The notes under the pieces are model-generated. The model made no database searches, was not told where the DNA came from, and saw only the letters and a list, made by a program, of their open reading frames with translations. From Mycobacteroides immunogenum (lineage in GTDB: Bacteria; Actinomycetota; Actinomycetes; Mycobacteriales; Mycobacteriaceae), in the NCBI RefSeq assembly GCF_001605725.1, contig NZ_CP011530.1, forward strand, positions 2,294,001-2,358,000: a stretch of DNA of 64,000 bases, read 5' to 3'. The first letter of the stretch is position 1. Each line of letters opens with the position of its first letter. The translations under genes were made by a program, and so were the position numbers. Below are positions 26,127 through 35,810 of this stretch, one piece after another.

Positions 26127-27623
26127 ATGCAACGGATCATCGGTACCGAGGTTGAATACGGCATTTCGTCGCCCACGGACCCTTCCGCCAACCCGATCCT
26201 CACGTCGACGCAGGCGGTGCTGGCGTATGCCGCGGCATCAGGGATCCAGCGCGCCAAGCGCACCCGCTGGGACTATGAGGTGGAGTCGCCGCTGCGCGAT
26301 GCCCGCGGATTCGATCTGGGACGCACCACCGGCCCGGCACCGATCGTCGACGCCGACGAGGTCGGGGCGGCCAACATGATCCTCACCAACGGGGCCCGGT
26401 TGTACGTCGATCACGCCCACCCGGAGTACTCGGCACCCGAGTGCACCAATCCCTTGGACGCCGTCATCTGGGACAAGGCCGGTGAGCGCGTCATGGAGGC
26501 GGCCGCCCGCCACGTCGCCAGCGTGCCTGGGGCGGCACGTTTGCAGCTGTACAAGAACAATATCGACGGCAAGGGCGCCTCGTACGGCACCCACGAGAAC
26601 TACCTGATGGACCGGCAGACACCGTTCTCGTCGATCATCAGCGGACTGACCCCGTTCTTCGTATCGCGTCAGGTGGTCACCGGTTCCGGCCGGGTGGGCA
26701 TCGGACCCTCCGGCGACGATTCGGGCTTCCAACTTTCGCAGCGTGCGGACTACATCGAGGTCGAGGTCGGACTGGAGACCACGCTCAAGCGGGGCATCAT
26801 CAACACTCGCGACGAGCCGCACGCGGACGCCGACAAGTATCGCCGGCTACACGTCATCATCGGCGACGCCAACCTCGCCGAGACCTCGACGTTCCTGAAG
26901 GTCGGCACCACCTCGCTGGTGCTCGACCTGATCGAGTCCGGCGCTGACCTGTCGGACCTGGCGCTGGCCCGCCCTGTGCATGCGGTGCACGTGATCAGCC
27001 GGGACCCCTCGCTGCGGGCCACCGTCGCGCTCGCCGACGGTCGCGAGCTGACCGGTCTTGCGCTGCAACGGATTTACCTGGATCGGGTGGCCGAGCTGGT
27101 GGCGTCTCGCGACCCGGATCCGCAGGCCGACCAGGTGTTGCAGGTGTGGGCCAAGGTGCTCGACCTGTTGGAGCGCGACCCGATGGAATGCGCGGACCTG
27201 CTGGACTGGCCTGCCAAGCTGCGATTGCTGGAGGGTTTCCGGCAGCGCGAAAACCTGAGCTGGTCGGCGCCGCGCCTGCACCTGGTCGACCTGCAGTACT
27301 CCGATGTCCGCCTGGACAAGGGGCTCTACAACCGGCTTGTCGCCCGCGGTTCCATGCAGCGGATGGTGACCGAGCAGCAGGTGCTGGACGCGGTGACCCG
27401 GCCTCCGTCGGACACCCGGGCCTACTTCCGCGGCGAGTGCCTGCGCAAGTTCGGTGCGGATATAGCCGCCGCGAGCTGGGACTCGGTGATCTTCGACCTG
27501 GGTGGGGATTCGCTTGTCAGGATTCCAACCCTGGAGCCGCTGCGCGGAAGCCGCAGTCATGTGGGCGCGCTGCTCGATTCCGTCGATTCGGCCGCTGAAC
27601 TGGTCGATCAGCTCACCACATAA
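26127..27623 (+). CDS. dop: Pup deamidase/depupylase Dop
   Basis: A 498-residue member of the carboxylate-amine/glutamine-synthetase-like fold, paralogous to PafA. Dop deamidates the C-terminal Gln of Pup to Glu, which makes Pup ligatable, and also removes Pup from substrates. Conserved elements are the N-terminal [13 protein letters not shown] (metal/ATP binding), [38 protein letters not shown] and the [18 protein letters not shown] segment shared with PafA. It starts the dop-pup-prcB-prcA group. Length and start agree with M. tuberculosis Rv2112c. Confidence 0.97.
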   Translation: MQRIIGTEVEYGISSPTDPSANPILTSTQAVLAYAAASGIQRAKRTRWDYEVESPLRDARGFDLGRTTGPAPIVDADEVGAANMILTNGARLYVDHAHPEYSAPECTNPLDAVIWDKAGERVMEAAARHVASVPGAARLQLYKNNIDGKGASYGTHENYLMDRQTPFSSIISGLTPFFVSRQVVTGSGRVGIGPSGDDSGFQLSQRADYIEVEVGLETTLKRGIINTRDEPHADADKYRRLHVIIGDANLAETSTFLKVGTTSLVLDLIESGADLSDLALARPVHAVHVISRDPSLRATVALADGRELTGLALQRIYLDRVAELVASRDPDPQADQVLQVWAKVLDLLERDPMECADLLDWPAKLRLLEGFRQRENLSWSAPRLHLVDLQYSDVRLDKGLYNRLVARGSMQRMVTEQQVLDAVTRPPSDTRAYFRGECLRKFGADIAAASWDSVIFDLGGDSLVRIPTLEPLRGSRSHVGALLDSVDSAAELVDQLTT

Positions 27624-27674
27624 CCCGACGGGCGACGCACACGCGTGAAACGTCACCGCGTCGGCGTTGCCCGG

Positions 27675-27680
27675 TAGGCT
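27675..27680 (+). promoter_or_regulatory. pup: predicted -10 element of pup
   Basis: TAGGCT, 33 bp before the pup ATG and within the 11-mer TAGGCTGAACA, which is also present at dop (26114-26124). The expected start point leaves a leader of about 27 nt containing AGGAGG (27703-27708). Confidence 0.5.
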
Positions 27681-27713
27681 GAACAGAACCGACCTATGAG
27701 TCAGGAGGCAGCG

Positions 27714-27908
27714 ATGGCGCAGGAACAGACCAAGCGCGGTGGTGGCGGAGACGATGACGACGTCACCGATCTAGGGGGACCCGCCGGGCAGGAGCGCCGC
27801 GAAAAGCTGGCGGAGGACACTGACGATCTGCTCGATGAGATCGACGACGTGCTGGAAGAGAACGCCGAGGACTTCGTGCGGGCATACGTCCAAAAGGGCG
27901 GCCAGTGA
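27714..27908 (+). CDS. pup: prokaryotic ubiquitin-like protein Pup
   Basis: A 64-residue, largely disordered acidic modifier ending in Gly-Gly-Gln. Dop converts the final Gln to Glu before PafA joins it to substrate lysines. The C-terminal half ([18 protein letters not shown]) forms the helix that binds Mpa and is nearly identical to M. tuberculosis Pup; only the loop around residues 16-25 differs. ATG 27714, after AGGAGG, gives the standard 64 residues; the ATG at 27696 would add six. The stop overlaps the prcB start (GTGA), coupling tag and protease. Confidence 0.98.
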   Translation: MAQEQTKRGGGGDDDDVTDLGGPAGQERREKLAEDTDDLLDEIDDVLEENAEDFVRAYVQKGGQ

Positions 27909-28783
27909 TCTGGCGCGACGACTCGATCGCACGTCAGCCCGCCGGACAGCACTTCCGCAATTCGCACCTTTCCTCGTTCTCGGAATACCTGAGGGTCCAG
28001 GCCCCAGAACTGCTTCCGGCGCTCGGAAAGGCGTCCAGTGACGTGATTGGGAATCTGCCGCATGGGACCACCATCGTCGCGCTGAACTACCGTGGCGGAG
28101 TCCTGATCGCCGGTGACCGACGTGCGACGCAGGGCAATTACATCGCCAACCGCGATATCGACAAGGTGCAGATCACCGATAACTATTCGGCCACCGGGAT
28201 TGCCGGGACCGCGGCGATTGCCGTGGAGTTCGCCCGGCTGTACGCCGTAGAGCTGGAGCATTACGAGAAGCTCGAGGGCGTGCCGCTGACGTTCAACGGT
28301 AAGGCCAACAGGCTTTCGGCGCTGGTACGCGGCAACCTGGCCGCGGCCATGCAGGGTCTGGTGGCAGTGCCGCTGTTGGTGGGTTACGACATCGATGACC
28401 CCAACGGCGAAACCGCCGGACGCATCGTGTCTTTCGACGTGGCCGGCGGCTGGCACGTGGAGAGCGACGGCTACCAGGCGGTGGGCTCGGGCTCGATGTT
28501 CGCCAAGTCATCCATCAAGAAGCTGTACAAGCCCGGTGGGAACGCACTCAACGCATTGTCGGTGGCGGTGGAGTCGCTCTACGACGCCGCTGACGACGAT
28601 TCGGCAACGGGCGGACCGGATTTGGTGCGCCGGGTGTTCCCAACAGCTGTCCGGATCGATTCCGGGGGAGCGGTTCGCGTCCCGGAGGCCGACATCGAAC
28701 GTATCGCGCGCGAGGTCATCGAGAAGCGCACCGAGGCTGCACGTGCCGAATCAGAATTGCGTGAATCGGGAGGTGACTCATGA
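27905..28783 (+). CDS. prcB: 20S proteasome beta subunit
   Basis: A 292-residue catalytic subunit. A propeptide of 54 residues is expected to be cut at HG-TT, exposing Thr55 as nucleophile ([10 protein letters not shown]). Residues after it include the GDRRAT segment and the conserved Lys of the active site (NRDIDKVQ). Seven copies form each inner ring of the 20S core. The GTG start overlaps the pup stop, and the end overlaps prcA by ATGA, so the order pup-prcB-prcA is one translation unit. Confidence 0.97.
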   Translation: MIWRDDSIARQPAGQHFRNSHLSSFSEYLRVQAPELLPALGKASSDVIGNLPHGTTIVALNYRGGVLIAGDRRATQGNYIANRDIDKVQITDNYSATGIAGTAAIAVEFARLYAVELEHYEKLEGVPLTFNGKANRLSALVRGNLAAAMQGLVAVPLLVGYDIDDPNGETAGRIVSFDVAGGWHVESDGYQAVGSGSMFAKSSIKKLYKPGGNALNALSVAVESLYDAADDDSATGGPDLVRRVFPTAVRIDSGGAVRVPEADIERIAREVIEKRTEAARAESELRESGGDS

Positions 28784-29562
28784 CCTTTCCGTACTACGCC
28801 TCGGTCGAGCAGCTCATGCGCGACCGTTCGGAGCTGGCGCGCAAGGGAATCAGCCGCGGTCGTTCGGTGGTGGCGCTGACGTACGTCGACGGCGTGCTGT
28901 TCGTCGCCGAGAACCCGTCGAACTCACTGCAGAAAGTCAGCGAGGTCTACGACCGGGTGGGTTTCGCGGCCGTTGGCAAGTTCAACGAGTTCGACAGGCT
29001 GCGGCGAGGCGGCATTCAGTGGGCCGATATGCGCGGCTACGCGTACGACCGCCGCGACGTGAGCGGGCGGCAGCTGGCCAACATCTACGCTGAAGCGCTC
29101 GGCACCATCTTCAACGAGCAGGCCAAGCCCTACGAGGTGGAGCTGTGCGTCGGCGAGGTGGCCCATTACGGCCGCGACACCGAGCCGGTGCTCTATCGGA
29201 TCACCTATGACGGGTCGATCGCCGATGAGCCGCACTGGGTGGTCATGGGCGGTAACACCGAGCCCGTGATCAACTCGCTGAAGGAAAGCTACGTCGAGAG
29301 CGCCACGCTCAGGGATGCGGTCGGCTTCGCGGTGAAGGCTTTGCAGGCCGGTACGGCCGGCACCAACGGCTCCGAAGGCCGGGCTCTGGGCGGACTCGAG
29401 ATCGCGGTACTGGAGCAGAGCCGGCCGCGCCGGGCGTTCCGGCGGATCAAGGGTGCCGCGCTGGACGCGTTGTTGCCCGACGACTTCTCACCGGGGCAGA
29501 CCGAGGGTGGCGGCGATCCCGCGCCCGAACCGGGTGATCCTAAGGACTCCAAGGACAGCTAG
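28780..29562 (+). CDS. prcA: 20S proteasome alpha subunit
   Basis: A 260-residue non-catalytic outer-ring subunit with an N-terminal gate segment ([30 protein letters not shown]), the region that blocks the pore until Mpa docks. The alpha-type proteasome fold runs to about 225, with a Gly/Pro/Asp-rich tail. It assembles with PrcB as alpha7-beta7-beta7-alpha7. The gene begins inside the prcB stop. The next gene, a PAP2 phosphatase, follows after 5 bp and may be co-transcribed. Confidence 0.97.
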   Translation: MTFPYYASVEQLMRDRSELARKGISRGRSVVALTYVDGVLFVAENPSNSLQKVSEVYDRVGFAAVGKFNEFDRLRRGGIQWADMRGYAYDRRDVSGRQLANIYAEALGTIFNEQAKPYEVELCVGEVAHYGRDTEPVLYRITYDGSIADEPHWVVMGGNTEPVINSLKESYVESATLRDAVGFAVKALQAGTAGTNGSEGRALGGLEIAVLEQSRPRRAFRRIKGAALDALLPDDFSPGQTEGGGDPAPEPGDPKDSKDS

Positions 29563-29567
29563 CGTTC

Positions 29568-30212
29568 GTGCTGTCGGTTCGGCAATGGCCGGTGATCACC
29601 GGCGCGTTTCTCACGGTCCTTTTTGTGGTGCTCGCGTGCGTCGCGCATGCCGCACACGCCGGTACGGCCGTTGATCACTCGGTACTGAATTTCATGCTGA
29701 GCCAGCGCCGGGAGTGGCTGACGCCCGTCGCTGTGTTCATCACGGACGTGGTGGGACCCGACGGCATGTGGCCGCTCGGATTGATCGCCGGGGCAGTGCT
29801 GTGGTGGCGGTGGCGTCGACCGCTACCCGCGCTGGTGATTTTCGGAACCCTGATGACCACCAGAATCGCGATCTCGCTGACCAAACACCTCGTGGGCACC
29901 GAGCGCCCACCGCATGGCGTCCGGTTGGTGGCCGAACAGTCGCCGTCGTATCCATCCGGGCATTCGGTGACGACGATCTCGGTGCTGGGGGTGCTCGCGG
30001 TGATCCTCGGACACGGCCGCAGCCGGACCGTTCGGATCTGGTTGTGGGTGGCGGCAGCGGTCGGCACGGTTGCGGTCGCGCTCACGCGGCTGTATCTGGG
30101 TGTGCATTGGCTCTCCGATGTGACCGGGGGTGCACTGCTGGGTGGCCTGATCGTGGTGGTGGCGGGGTGGTGGTACGTGCGATACACCGCCCCACCGTTA
30201 TCCACAGCCTGA
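29568..30212 (+). CDS. PAP2-family membrane phosphatase
   Basis: A 214-residue membrane protein with five to six helices and the three phosphatase motifs of the PAP2 superfamily: KHLVGTERP (about 104-112), YPSGHS (about 129-134) and RLYLGVHWLSDVTGG (about 177-191). It probably removes phosphate from a lipid such as phosphatidic acid or a polyprenyl phosphate at the outer membrane face. The GTG start lies five bases after prcA, which suggests transcription together with the proteasome genes without implying a shared function. Confidence 0.85.
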   Translation: MLSVRQWPVITGAFLTVLFVVLACVAHAAHAGTAVDHSVLNFMLSQRREWLTPVAVFITDVVGPDGMWPLGLIAGAVLWWRWRRPLPALVIFGTLMTTRIAISLTKHLVGTERPPHGVRLVAEQSPSYPSGHSVTTISVLGVLAVILGHGRSRTVRIWLWVAAAVGTVAVALTRLYLGVHWLSDVTGGALLGGLIVVVAGWWYVRYTAPPLSTA

Positions 30213-30286
30213 AATCGGCGGAACCGGATGCGTGTGGATGTGGTCCTACCTGCTAACAAACCCGTTTAGCCCAGGTAGGAGCCGTC

Positions 30287-30646
30287 ATGCCCGATGCGGA
30301 ACCGGACACGTATATCGATCTCGCGACGCTGCGGCTCGCCGACGGCACGTGCGAAGAGCTGGCCACGCGCTGCGAGCTGTTGCGCAGCGCATTCGCGGGG
30401 ATGATCGCGCACCTGGGCACCTTCGCGCCCGTCAATCACGCCATCTTCGGCGATTGCGAGGAAGGCCGAGGGTGGCGCCGGGTCGTTCACGATGCCGTCC
30501 ACGCGCCGTCGGGATCACTTGTCGCCGTCCTCGAACAGCACCGATCGGTGCTGACCGAGTTCGCCGAGACCTTTCGCCGCATCGGCGACGCCTACGTGGA
30601 AGCCGATGCGTGCGCCGCGGACAACTCGCAGGAGGCGATGAGATGA
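30287..30646 (+). CDS. small type VII secretion-like protein (EspC/ESX-1-associated type)
   Basis: A 119-residue, mostly helical protein. The segment YVEAD (residues 103-107) fits the YxxxD/E general secretion signal of type VII substrates, placed after the last helix as in EspC-like proteins. The size, the helix-turn-helix plan and the partner gene immediately downstream, which has a WxG-like turn, suggest a co-secreted heterodimer. GGTAGGAG precedes the ATG. The ATGA overlap couples it to the partner. No ESX core component is in the window, so the secretion system used is unknown. Confidence 0.65.
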   Translation: MPDAEPDTYIDLATLRLADGTCEELATRCELLRSAFAGMIAHLGTFAPVNHAIFGDCEEGRGWRRVVHDAVHAPSGSLVAVLEQHRSVLTEFAETFRRIGDAYVEADACAADNSQEAMR

Positions 30647-31851
30647 CCGCGACCGTACGTCCCGATGAGTGGCACAGCGACAAGTGGAGCCACGAGTCGA
30701 TCATGGATATGCAGGCACGACTGGCGCCACAGGACATCAAACGCCTCGCCGGGGAATGGAAAGACACTCTCGGGACACTGGATTCGTTATTCGCGACCTT
30801 TCTTGCGGATGTGACGGTCACGATCGAGGACGGTTGGAGCGGTCCCGGCGCACGGGCGGCGCTGGGCACCATGCGTGCCTACGTCGAAAACTCACGCGCG
30901 GCCCTAGACAAGGCCTACACGCTGTCTTCCGGCCTCGATGTGCTGGCCCAGGCCACGGGCGAACTGCAAGAACAGATCTCACCCCCGCCCGTGCCGGTCC
31001 TGGCCCACAAATTGGGCGACATCCCGCGCTGGGGTACTCCGTTCGCCGAGCAGTTGAGCCTGTGGCAGCAGGCCCAGGCGCAGGTGCAAACCGTATACAG
31101 CACCCCGGCCATACAGGCCGGCAACGCGGTTGCCGAGCTGACGGGTCCCCGAGAACGGCTCCGCTTCGGCGCCGGGCCTGAGGCGATCGCGGCCGAGTCG
31201 GAGCCAGAGCGACATCCCGACGAACAAGCCGAGCGGGCCGGGGAATTTCTGGCGCGCTGGGGACTGGGCGAGCAAGAGCCGAATCCACAGACGGCGCCCC
31301 AGGGCGCTGCGGCTATACCGTCGTCGATACCGCTCACCGTGACGGGAATTCCGGGGAAACCGTTCCCGGGCATGGGTTCTGGGATGGGATCAGCGCCCGT
31401 CGCAGGGTACGGCGACCTCGGTGAAGACGACGTCTACGCCGACCAGAACTGGATGCGTGATCCGCTTTGGCGTGAGGGGCCCACCCATAGCGCCGGGTAC
31501 GAATCGGCACCGCCCACCCCACGGGGGACGTTGTCACCCGATCGATTGCCGGCGTTTGGTCCCGGACAAGCCGGACAAGCCGTGACAAGCGTGGGAGGTC
31601 TGGGCGGTGGGGTGGGGAGTCGGTCGCTGGGCGCCCTGATGCCGATGATGGGTGCGTATCCGCCGCAGGCAACCCAGCGGCGGGGCGATGAGAACGAGCA
31701 CTTCAGCCCGCCGTATCTGGTGAATGCCGACAACACCCGAGAACTGCTCGGCGACCTGCCCAAGGCGTCGGCCCCGGTCATCGGCCTGTGGGACAGCGAC
31801 TGCGCGGACGAGTTCGACCCACCACCGCGGCGGGGGTTTCGTTCGCGCTGA
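30643..31851 (+). CDS. WxG/PPE-like type VII secretion-associated protein
   Basis: A 402-residue protein. The N-terminal roughly 110 residues are helical with WSG at 65-67 (EDGWSGPGARAALGTMRAY), the turn typical of WXG100 and PPE-type partners. A long Ala/Pro/Gly-rich region follows. Near the C-terminus is a segment of the type YLVNADNTRELLGDLPK...VIG, which I recall from alanine/proline-rich proteins encoded near ESX loci. It is probably paired with the preceding YxxxD protein. There is no signal peptide. Function is unknown. Confidence 0.65.
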   Translation: MTATVRPDEWHSDKWSHESIMDMQARLAPQDIKRLAGEWKDTLGTLDSLFATFLADVTVTIEDGWSGPGARAALGTMRAYVENSRAALDKAYTLSSGLDVLAQATGELQEQISPPPVPVLAHKLGDIPRWGTPFAEQLSLWQQAQAQVQTVYSTPAIQAGNAVAELTGPRERLRFGAGPEAIAAESEPERHPDEQAERAGEFLARWGLGEQEPNPQTAPQGAAAIPSSIPLTVTGIPGKPFPGMGSGMGSAPVAGYGDLGEDDVYADQNWMRDPLWREGPTHSAGYESAPPTPRGTLSPDRLPAFGPGQAGQAVTSVGGLGGGVGSRSLGALMPMMGAYPPQATQRRGDENEHFSPPYLVNADNTRELLGDLPKASAPVIGLWDSDCADEFDPPPRRGFRSR

Positions 31852-31976
31852 GCCGGACCCTTGAGACGGTGGGTTTGCGCGGGTATCAATACCAGGTGCC
31901 TTCGACACTATCTGCTGATTGCTGCTGTTATCTGACGCCGTTCCCTAGCGCCTAGTCACAGAAAGTTCTCCGCATA

Positions 31977-32834
31977 GTGTCTGTTTTCGTCGACATCGTC
32001 CCCGACGAGTCACCCGCCCCAGAAGCCGCTGCTAGTCCGTCGCAGTGGCGCATCCGGTTGACGCGGGCCGCCCTCCCGCTGCTTTCCGTGATCGTGTTCA
32101 TCGGCATCTGGCAGCTGGCGGCCGCCAGTGGGATCTGGAACCAGACCTTCGTGCCGTACCCGAGCAGCGTGTGGCACGCGTTTATCGAGGTATCCACCAA
32201 TCACGACGGCGTGCATGGGTACGGCGGCTATCTTTTGGCCGAGCACCTGTATATGACATTGCGGCGCTTGCTGTTCGGCGTTCTGATCGGCGTCACCGCC
32301 GGCGTGCTGCTCGGCCTGCTGATGGGATCGGTCGGTTGGGTGCGCAGCGTCCTGGAGCCGTGGCTGACTTTCCTGCGCACGTTGCCACCGCTGGCCTACT
32401 TCTTCCTGTTGGTGATCTGGCTGGGCATCGACGAGGCCCCCAAGATCACCCTGCTCGCGCTGGCAGCACTGCCGCCCGCAGCCGTCGCGACCACGGCGGC
32501 AGTGGTGGCGGCACCGGTTGGGCTGGTGGAGGCGGCCCGCGCGCTGGGTGCGTCGCGGTGGCAGGTGACCCGTGACGTGGTGATCCCCGCAGCACTGCCC
32601 GAGACGTTCACCGGGGTGCGGCTCGCGGTGGGCATGGCCTACTCGTCGGTGGTCGCCGCGGAACTCTTCAACGGCATACCCGGCGTCGGTGGGCTGGTCA
32701 AGGATGCTAGTAACTACAACAACACGCCCGTGGTGCTGGTCGGGATCTTCTCCATCGGGATCTCAGGACTGGTCATCGATGCCGCCCTGCGCGCGGTCGA
32801 GCGCCGCGCGGTGCCGTGGCGGGGAAAGATATGA
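31977..32834 (+). CDS. ABC importer permease (SsuC/TauC type)
   Basis: A 285-residue inner-membrane permease with about six helices. The coupling segment EAARALGASRWQVTRDVVIPAALPETFTGVRLAVG is the EAA loop of nitrate/sulfonate/taurine-type importers. It is the first gene of a permease, binding lipoprotein, ATPase set joined by overlaps. The GTG start follows CGCATA with no clear ribosome site, so a leaderless message is possible. The imported compound cannot be read from sequence; aliphatic sulfonates or taurine are the commonest substrates of this family. Confidence 0.85.
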   Translation: MSVFVDIVPDESPAPEAAASPSQWRIRLTRAALPLLSVIVFIGIWQLAAASGIWNQTFVPYPSSVWHAFIEVSTNHDGVHGYGGYLLAEHLYMTLRRLLFGVLIGVTAGVLLGLLMGSVGWVRSVLEPWLTFLRTLPPLAYFFLLVIWLGIDEAPKITLLALAALPPAAVATTAAVVAAPVGLVEAARALGASRWQVTRDVVIPAALPETFTGVRLAVGMAYSSVVAAELFNGIPGVGGLVKDASNYNNTPVVLVGIFSIGISGLVIDAALRAVERRAVPWRGKI

Positions 32835-33859
32835 GGTTGGGTCGCCTCGCGGCCACGCTCGCGGTGGCGATCGTGGCGTTGTCGGGCTGCGCGATCGATC
32901 ACTCCGGTCTGGACAGCAGTAAGCCGACCATCCGGATCGGTTACCAGAACTTCCCCAGCGGTGACCTTGTGGTCAAGCAAAACCGTTGGCTGGAAACGGC
33001 GTTGCCGGAATACAACATCAAGTGGACCCGGTTCGACTCGGGTGCCGACATCAACACCGCCTTCATCGCCCGGGAGCTCGATTTCGGGGCGCTGGGATCG
33101 AGCCCCTTCGCGCGGGGGCTCTCGGCGCCCCTGAACATTCCGTACCGGGTGGCCTTCGTCCTTGACGTGGCCGGTGACAATGAGGCGCTGGTGGCCAGCA
33201 ATCACAGTGGCGTGACGACGATCGCGGGGCTCAAGGGTAAACGTGTCGGGACCCCATTCGCCTCCACCGCGCACTACAGTCTGCTGTCCGCGCTGGCCCA
33301 GAACGGCTTGTCGGCGAACGATGTTCGTCTCGTAGACCTGCAACCGCAGGCCGCGCTGGCCGCCTTCGACCGCGGCGACGTGGATGCCGTCTACACCTGG
33401 CTACCTACTGTCGACCAGGTGCGGAAGAACGGCAAGGATCTGATCACCAGCCGCCAGCTGGCGGCCGACGGCAGACCCACCCTGGATCTGGCCGTGGTGG
33501 CCAATGCGTTCGCCGATACGCGTCCCGATGTGGTCGATGCGTGGCGCAGGCAGCAGGCGCGGGCAGTCCGGCTCATCCACGATGATCCGAGCACGGCGGC
33601 CAAGGCGATCGCCGCCGAAAACGGGCTCACCCCGCAGGAGGTGGCCGATCAGCTCAAGCAGGGTATCTACCTGACTCCGGAGGAGATCGGGTCGGCGAAA
33701 TGGCTTGGTGAACAAGGTAAGCCGGGGCACATCGCGGTAGATCTGCAGAGCGCTTCGCAGTTCCTGGCCGATCAGAAACAGATACCGGCTGCGGCGCCGC
33801 TTTCGACATTCGAGAATGCTGTCTACACGAAGGGTCTACCCGATGTCATTGGTCGATGA
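32831..33859 (+). CDS. ABC importer substrate-binding lipoprotein (TauA/SsuA type)
   Basis: A 342-residue lipoprotein with a short signal and the lipobox LSGC around residue 21. The mature part is a two-lobed periplasmic-binding-protein fold of the NMT1/TauA class (IRIGYQNFPSGDLVVKQNRWLE at the start of lobe 1; GKRVGTPFASTAHYSLLSAL; DAVYTWLP). It would capture the ligand outside the membrane and hand it to the permease encoded by the preceding gene, with which it overlaps by ATGA. The next ATPase gene starts inside its last codons. Confidence 0.85.
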   Translation: MRLGRLAATLAVAIVALSGCAIDHSGLDSSKPTIRIGYQNFPSGDLVVKQNRWLETALPEYNIKWTRFDSGADINTAFIARELDFGALGSSPFARGLSAPLNIPYRVAFVLDVAGDNEALVASNHSGVTTIAGLKGKRVGTPFASTAHYSLLSALAQNGLSANDVRLVDLQPQAALAAFDRGDVDAVYTWLPTVDQVRKNGKDLITSRQLAADGRPTLDLAVVANAFADTRPDVVDAWRRQQARAVRLIHDDPSTAAKAIAAENGLTPQEVADQLKQGIYLTPEEIGSAKWLGEQGKPGHIAVDLQSASQFLADQKQIPAAAPLSTFENAVYTKGLPDVIGR

Positions 33860-34652
33860 AGTGGACTCCGCCGTCCAGGCACGCGATACCGGATCGATTC
33901 GGATCAGCGGGGTCACCCACAGCTATGGCAGCGGCGCGGCCAAGACCACAGCACTGGGCCCGGTGGACCTGACCGTCGAGCCGGGCACATTCCTCGTCCT
34001 GGTGGGAGCCTCCGGCTGCGGCAAGAGCACCTTGCTGCGGCTGTTGGCCGGGTTCGAATCGCCCAGCGAAGGGGCCGTGCACGTGGCCGGTGGGGTGCCG
34101 ACACCGGGCATCACCTCCGGTGTGGTGTTCCAGCAGCCCCGGCTGTTTCCGTGGCGCACCGTGGGAGGCAATGTCGAGCTCGCGTTGAAGTACGCAAAGG
34201 TTCCGCGCGAGCGGTGGGCACAGCGGCGGGATCAGTTGCTCGCCCGTGTCGGTCTGGAAGGTACTGCGGGGCGCCGTATCTGGGAGATCAGCGGTGGCCA
34301 ACAGCAACGGGTCGCGATTGCTCGTGCGCTCGCCGCGGAGACGCCGCTGTTTCTTCTGGACGAGCCGTTCGCCGCGCTTGACGCCCTTACCCGTGAGCGT
34401 CTGCAAGAGGATGTCCGCCAGGTCAGCGCCGAGTCGGGCCGCACGACGGTATTCGTCACGCATAGCGCCGACGAAGCCGCCTTTCTCGGATCGCGCATCG
34501 TGGTACTGACCCGCCGGCCGGGGCAGGTCGCACTGGACATTCCCGTGGAACTGCCCAGGACCGGCATCGATCCCGACGATCTACGGCGTTCCCCCGAATA
34601 CGCCGAACTGCGTACCGAAGTGGGTCGTGCGGTGAAGGCCGCGGCTGCCTAG
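33843..34652 (+). CDS. ABC importer ATP-binding protein (SsuB/TauB type)
   Basis: A 269-residue ATPase with Walker A GASGCGKST (about 59-67), Q-loop FQQPRLFPWRTV, signature ISGGQQQRVAIARAL and Walker B LFLLDEPFAALDA followed by the His switch FVTHSADEA. It energises the importer formed with the two preceding gene products. ATG 33843 (MSLVDEV) is preferred over the upstream in-frame GTG because AAGGG precedes it; it overlaps the binding-protein gene by 17 bp. Confidence 0.9.
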   Translation: MSLVDEVDSAVQARDTGSIRISGVTHSYGSGAAKTTALGPVDLTVEPGTFLVLVGASGCGKSTLLRLLAGFESPSEGAVHVAGGVPTPGITSGVVFQQPRLFPWRTVGGNVELALKYAKVPRERWAQRRDQLLARVGLEGTAGRRIWEISGGQQQRVAIARALAAETPLFLLDEPFAALDALTRERLQEDVRQVSAESGRTTVFVTHSADEAAFLGSRIVVLTRRPGQVALDIPVELPRTGIDPDDLRRSPEYAELRTEVGRAVKAAAA

Positions 34653-34661
34653 AGTTGCCCC

Positions 34662-35810
34662 ATGGGTAGCGATTCCACACTCGCCGAACGGCTTGACGAG
34701 GTCTTCGGGGCCGCACTGCGGGAGCGCCGGGTCGTGGGCGCTGTGGCGGTTGTCGCCCGAGACGGCGAGATCCAGTACCGCCGCGCCCATGGGCTCGCGG
34801 ATCGTGAGGAATCCGTGCCGATGCGGGCGGACACGCTGTTCCGGCTCGCCTCGGTGACCAAGCCGATCGTCACTCTCGCGGTTCTGCGGCTGGTCGGTGA
34901 TGAGGTCATCCGGCTCGATGATCCCGTCACGCGCTGGCTGCCCGACTTCACACCGAGTCTTGCGGACGGCACCACGCCGGACCTGACCATTCATCACTTG
35001 CTCACCCACACAGCAGGTTTGAGTTATGGATTGCTGGAAGAGCCCGAATCGCCATTCCACGCACTGGGCATATCTGACGGTATCGATGTGGTCGATTTCG
35101 ATCTGCGGGAGAACCTGCGGCGACTGGCAGCGGCACCGCTGCAGTTCCCGCCGGGCAGTGCCTGGCGGTACTCCTTGGCACTCGACGTGCTGGGTGCGGT
35201 GGTGGAGAACGCGACCGGTCTGCCCCTGGACCGGGCCGTCGAGAAGCTGGTCGCCTCCCCGCTCGGCATGCGTGAATCGGGTTTCGTGGCCCGCGATCTG
35301 ACCCGCTTTGCGGTGCCCTACGCCAATGGCGAACCCGAACCGTTCCGGATCGCCGAAAACGCCAGTGTGCCTCTGCCGGAGGGGATCGGTGTCGCGGTGC
35401 GTTTCGGTCCATCGCGGGTGGTGCGCCCGGAGGCGTATCCCTCGGGTGGCGCCGGGATGTACGGCACCGCTGATGATGTACTGCTCCTGCTGGAAGCGAT
35501 CCGTGCCGGAGACGGCTTCCTGGCAGACGGCCTGCGCACGTTGATGCGGACCGATCATGTGGGACCACAGGCTCAAACCCGAGGACCGGGTTGGGGATTC
35601 GGCTACGGCGGCGCCGTATTGTCCGATCCGGACGCTGCCGACAGCCCCCAGGGCGCGGGCACAATCGGCTGGGGTGGAGTTTATGGGCACAGCTGGTTTG
35701 TGGATGCCGCCCACGGATTGTCCGTGCTGCTCCTGACGAACACGGCCTACGAGGGCATGACGGGTGCGCTGACCGTCGAGGTACGGGACGCGGTGTACGC
35801 CGCGGACTAG
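34662..35810 (+). CDS. serine beta-lactamase-like / class C esterase-type hydrolase
   Basis: A 382-residue protein of the beta-lactamase/transpeptidase-like family. SxxK is Ser64-Val-Thr-Lys67, and the Tyr motif is Tyr170-Ser-Leu rather than YxN. No signal peptide is seen, so it is probably a cytoplasmic esterase or peptidase rather than an antibiotic-resistance enzyme. It follows the ABC ATPase gene by 9 bp and could belong to the same transcript. The stop shares CTAG with the convergent ankyrin gene. Confidence 0.8.
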   Translation: MGSDSTLAERLDEVFGAALRERRVVGAVAVVARDGEIQYRRAHGLADREESVPMRADTLFRLASVTKPIVTLAVLRLVGDEVIRLDDPVTRWLPDFTPSLADGTTPDLTIHHLLTHTAGLSYGLLEEPESPFHALGISDGIDVVDFDLRENLRRLAAAPLQFPPGSAWRYSLALDVLGAVVENATGLPLDRAVEKLVASPLGMRESGFVARDLTRFAVPYANGEPEPFRIAENASVPLPEGIGVAVRFGPSRVVRPEAYPSGGAGMYGTADDVLLLLEAIRAGDGFLADGLRTLMRTDHVGPQAQTRGPGWGFGYGGAVLSDPDAADSPQGAGTIGWGGVYGHSWFVDAAHGLSVLLLTNTAYEGMTGALTVEVRDAVYAAD

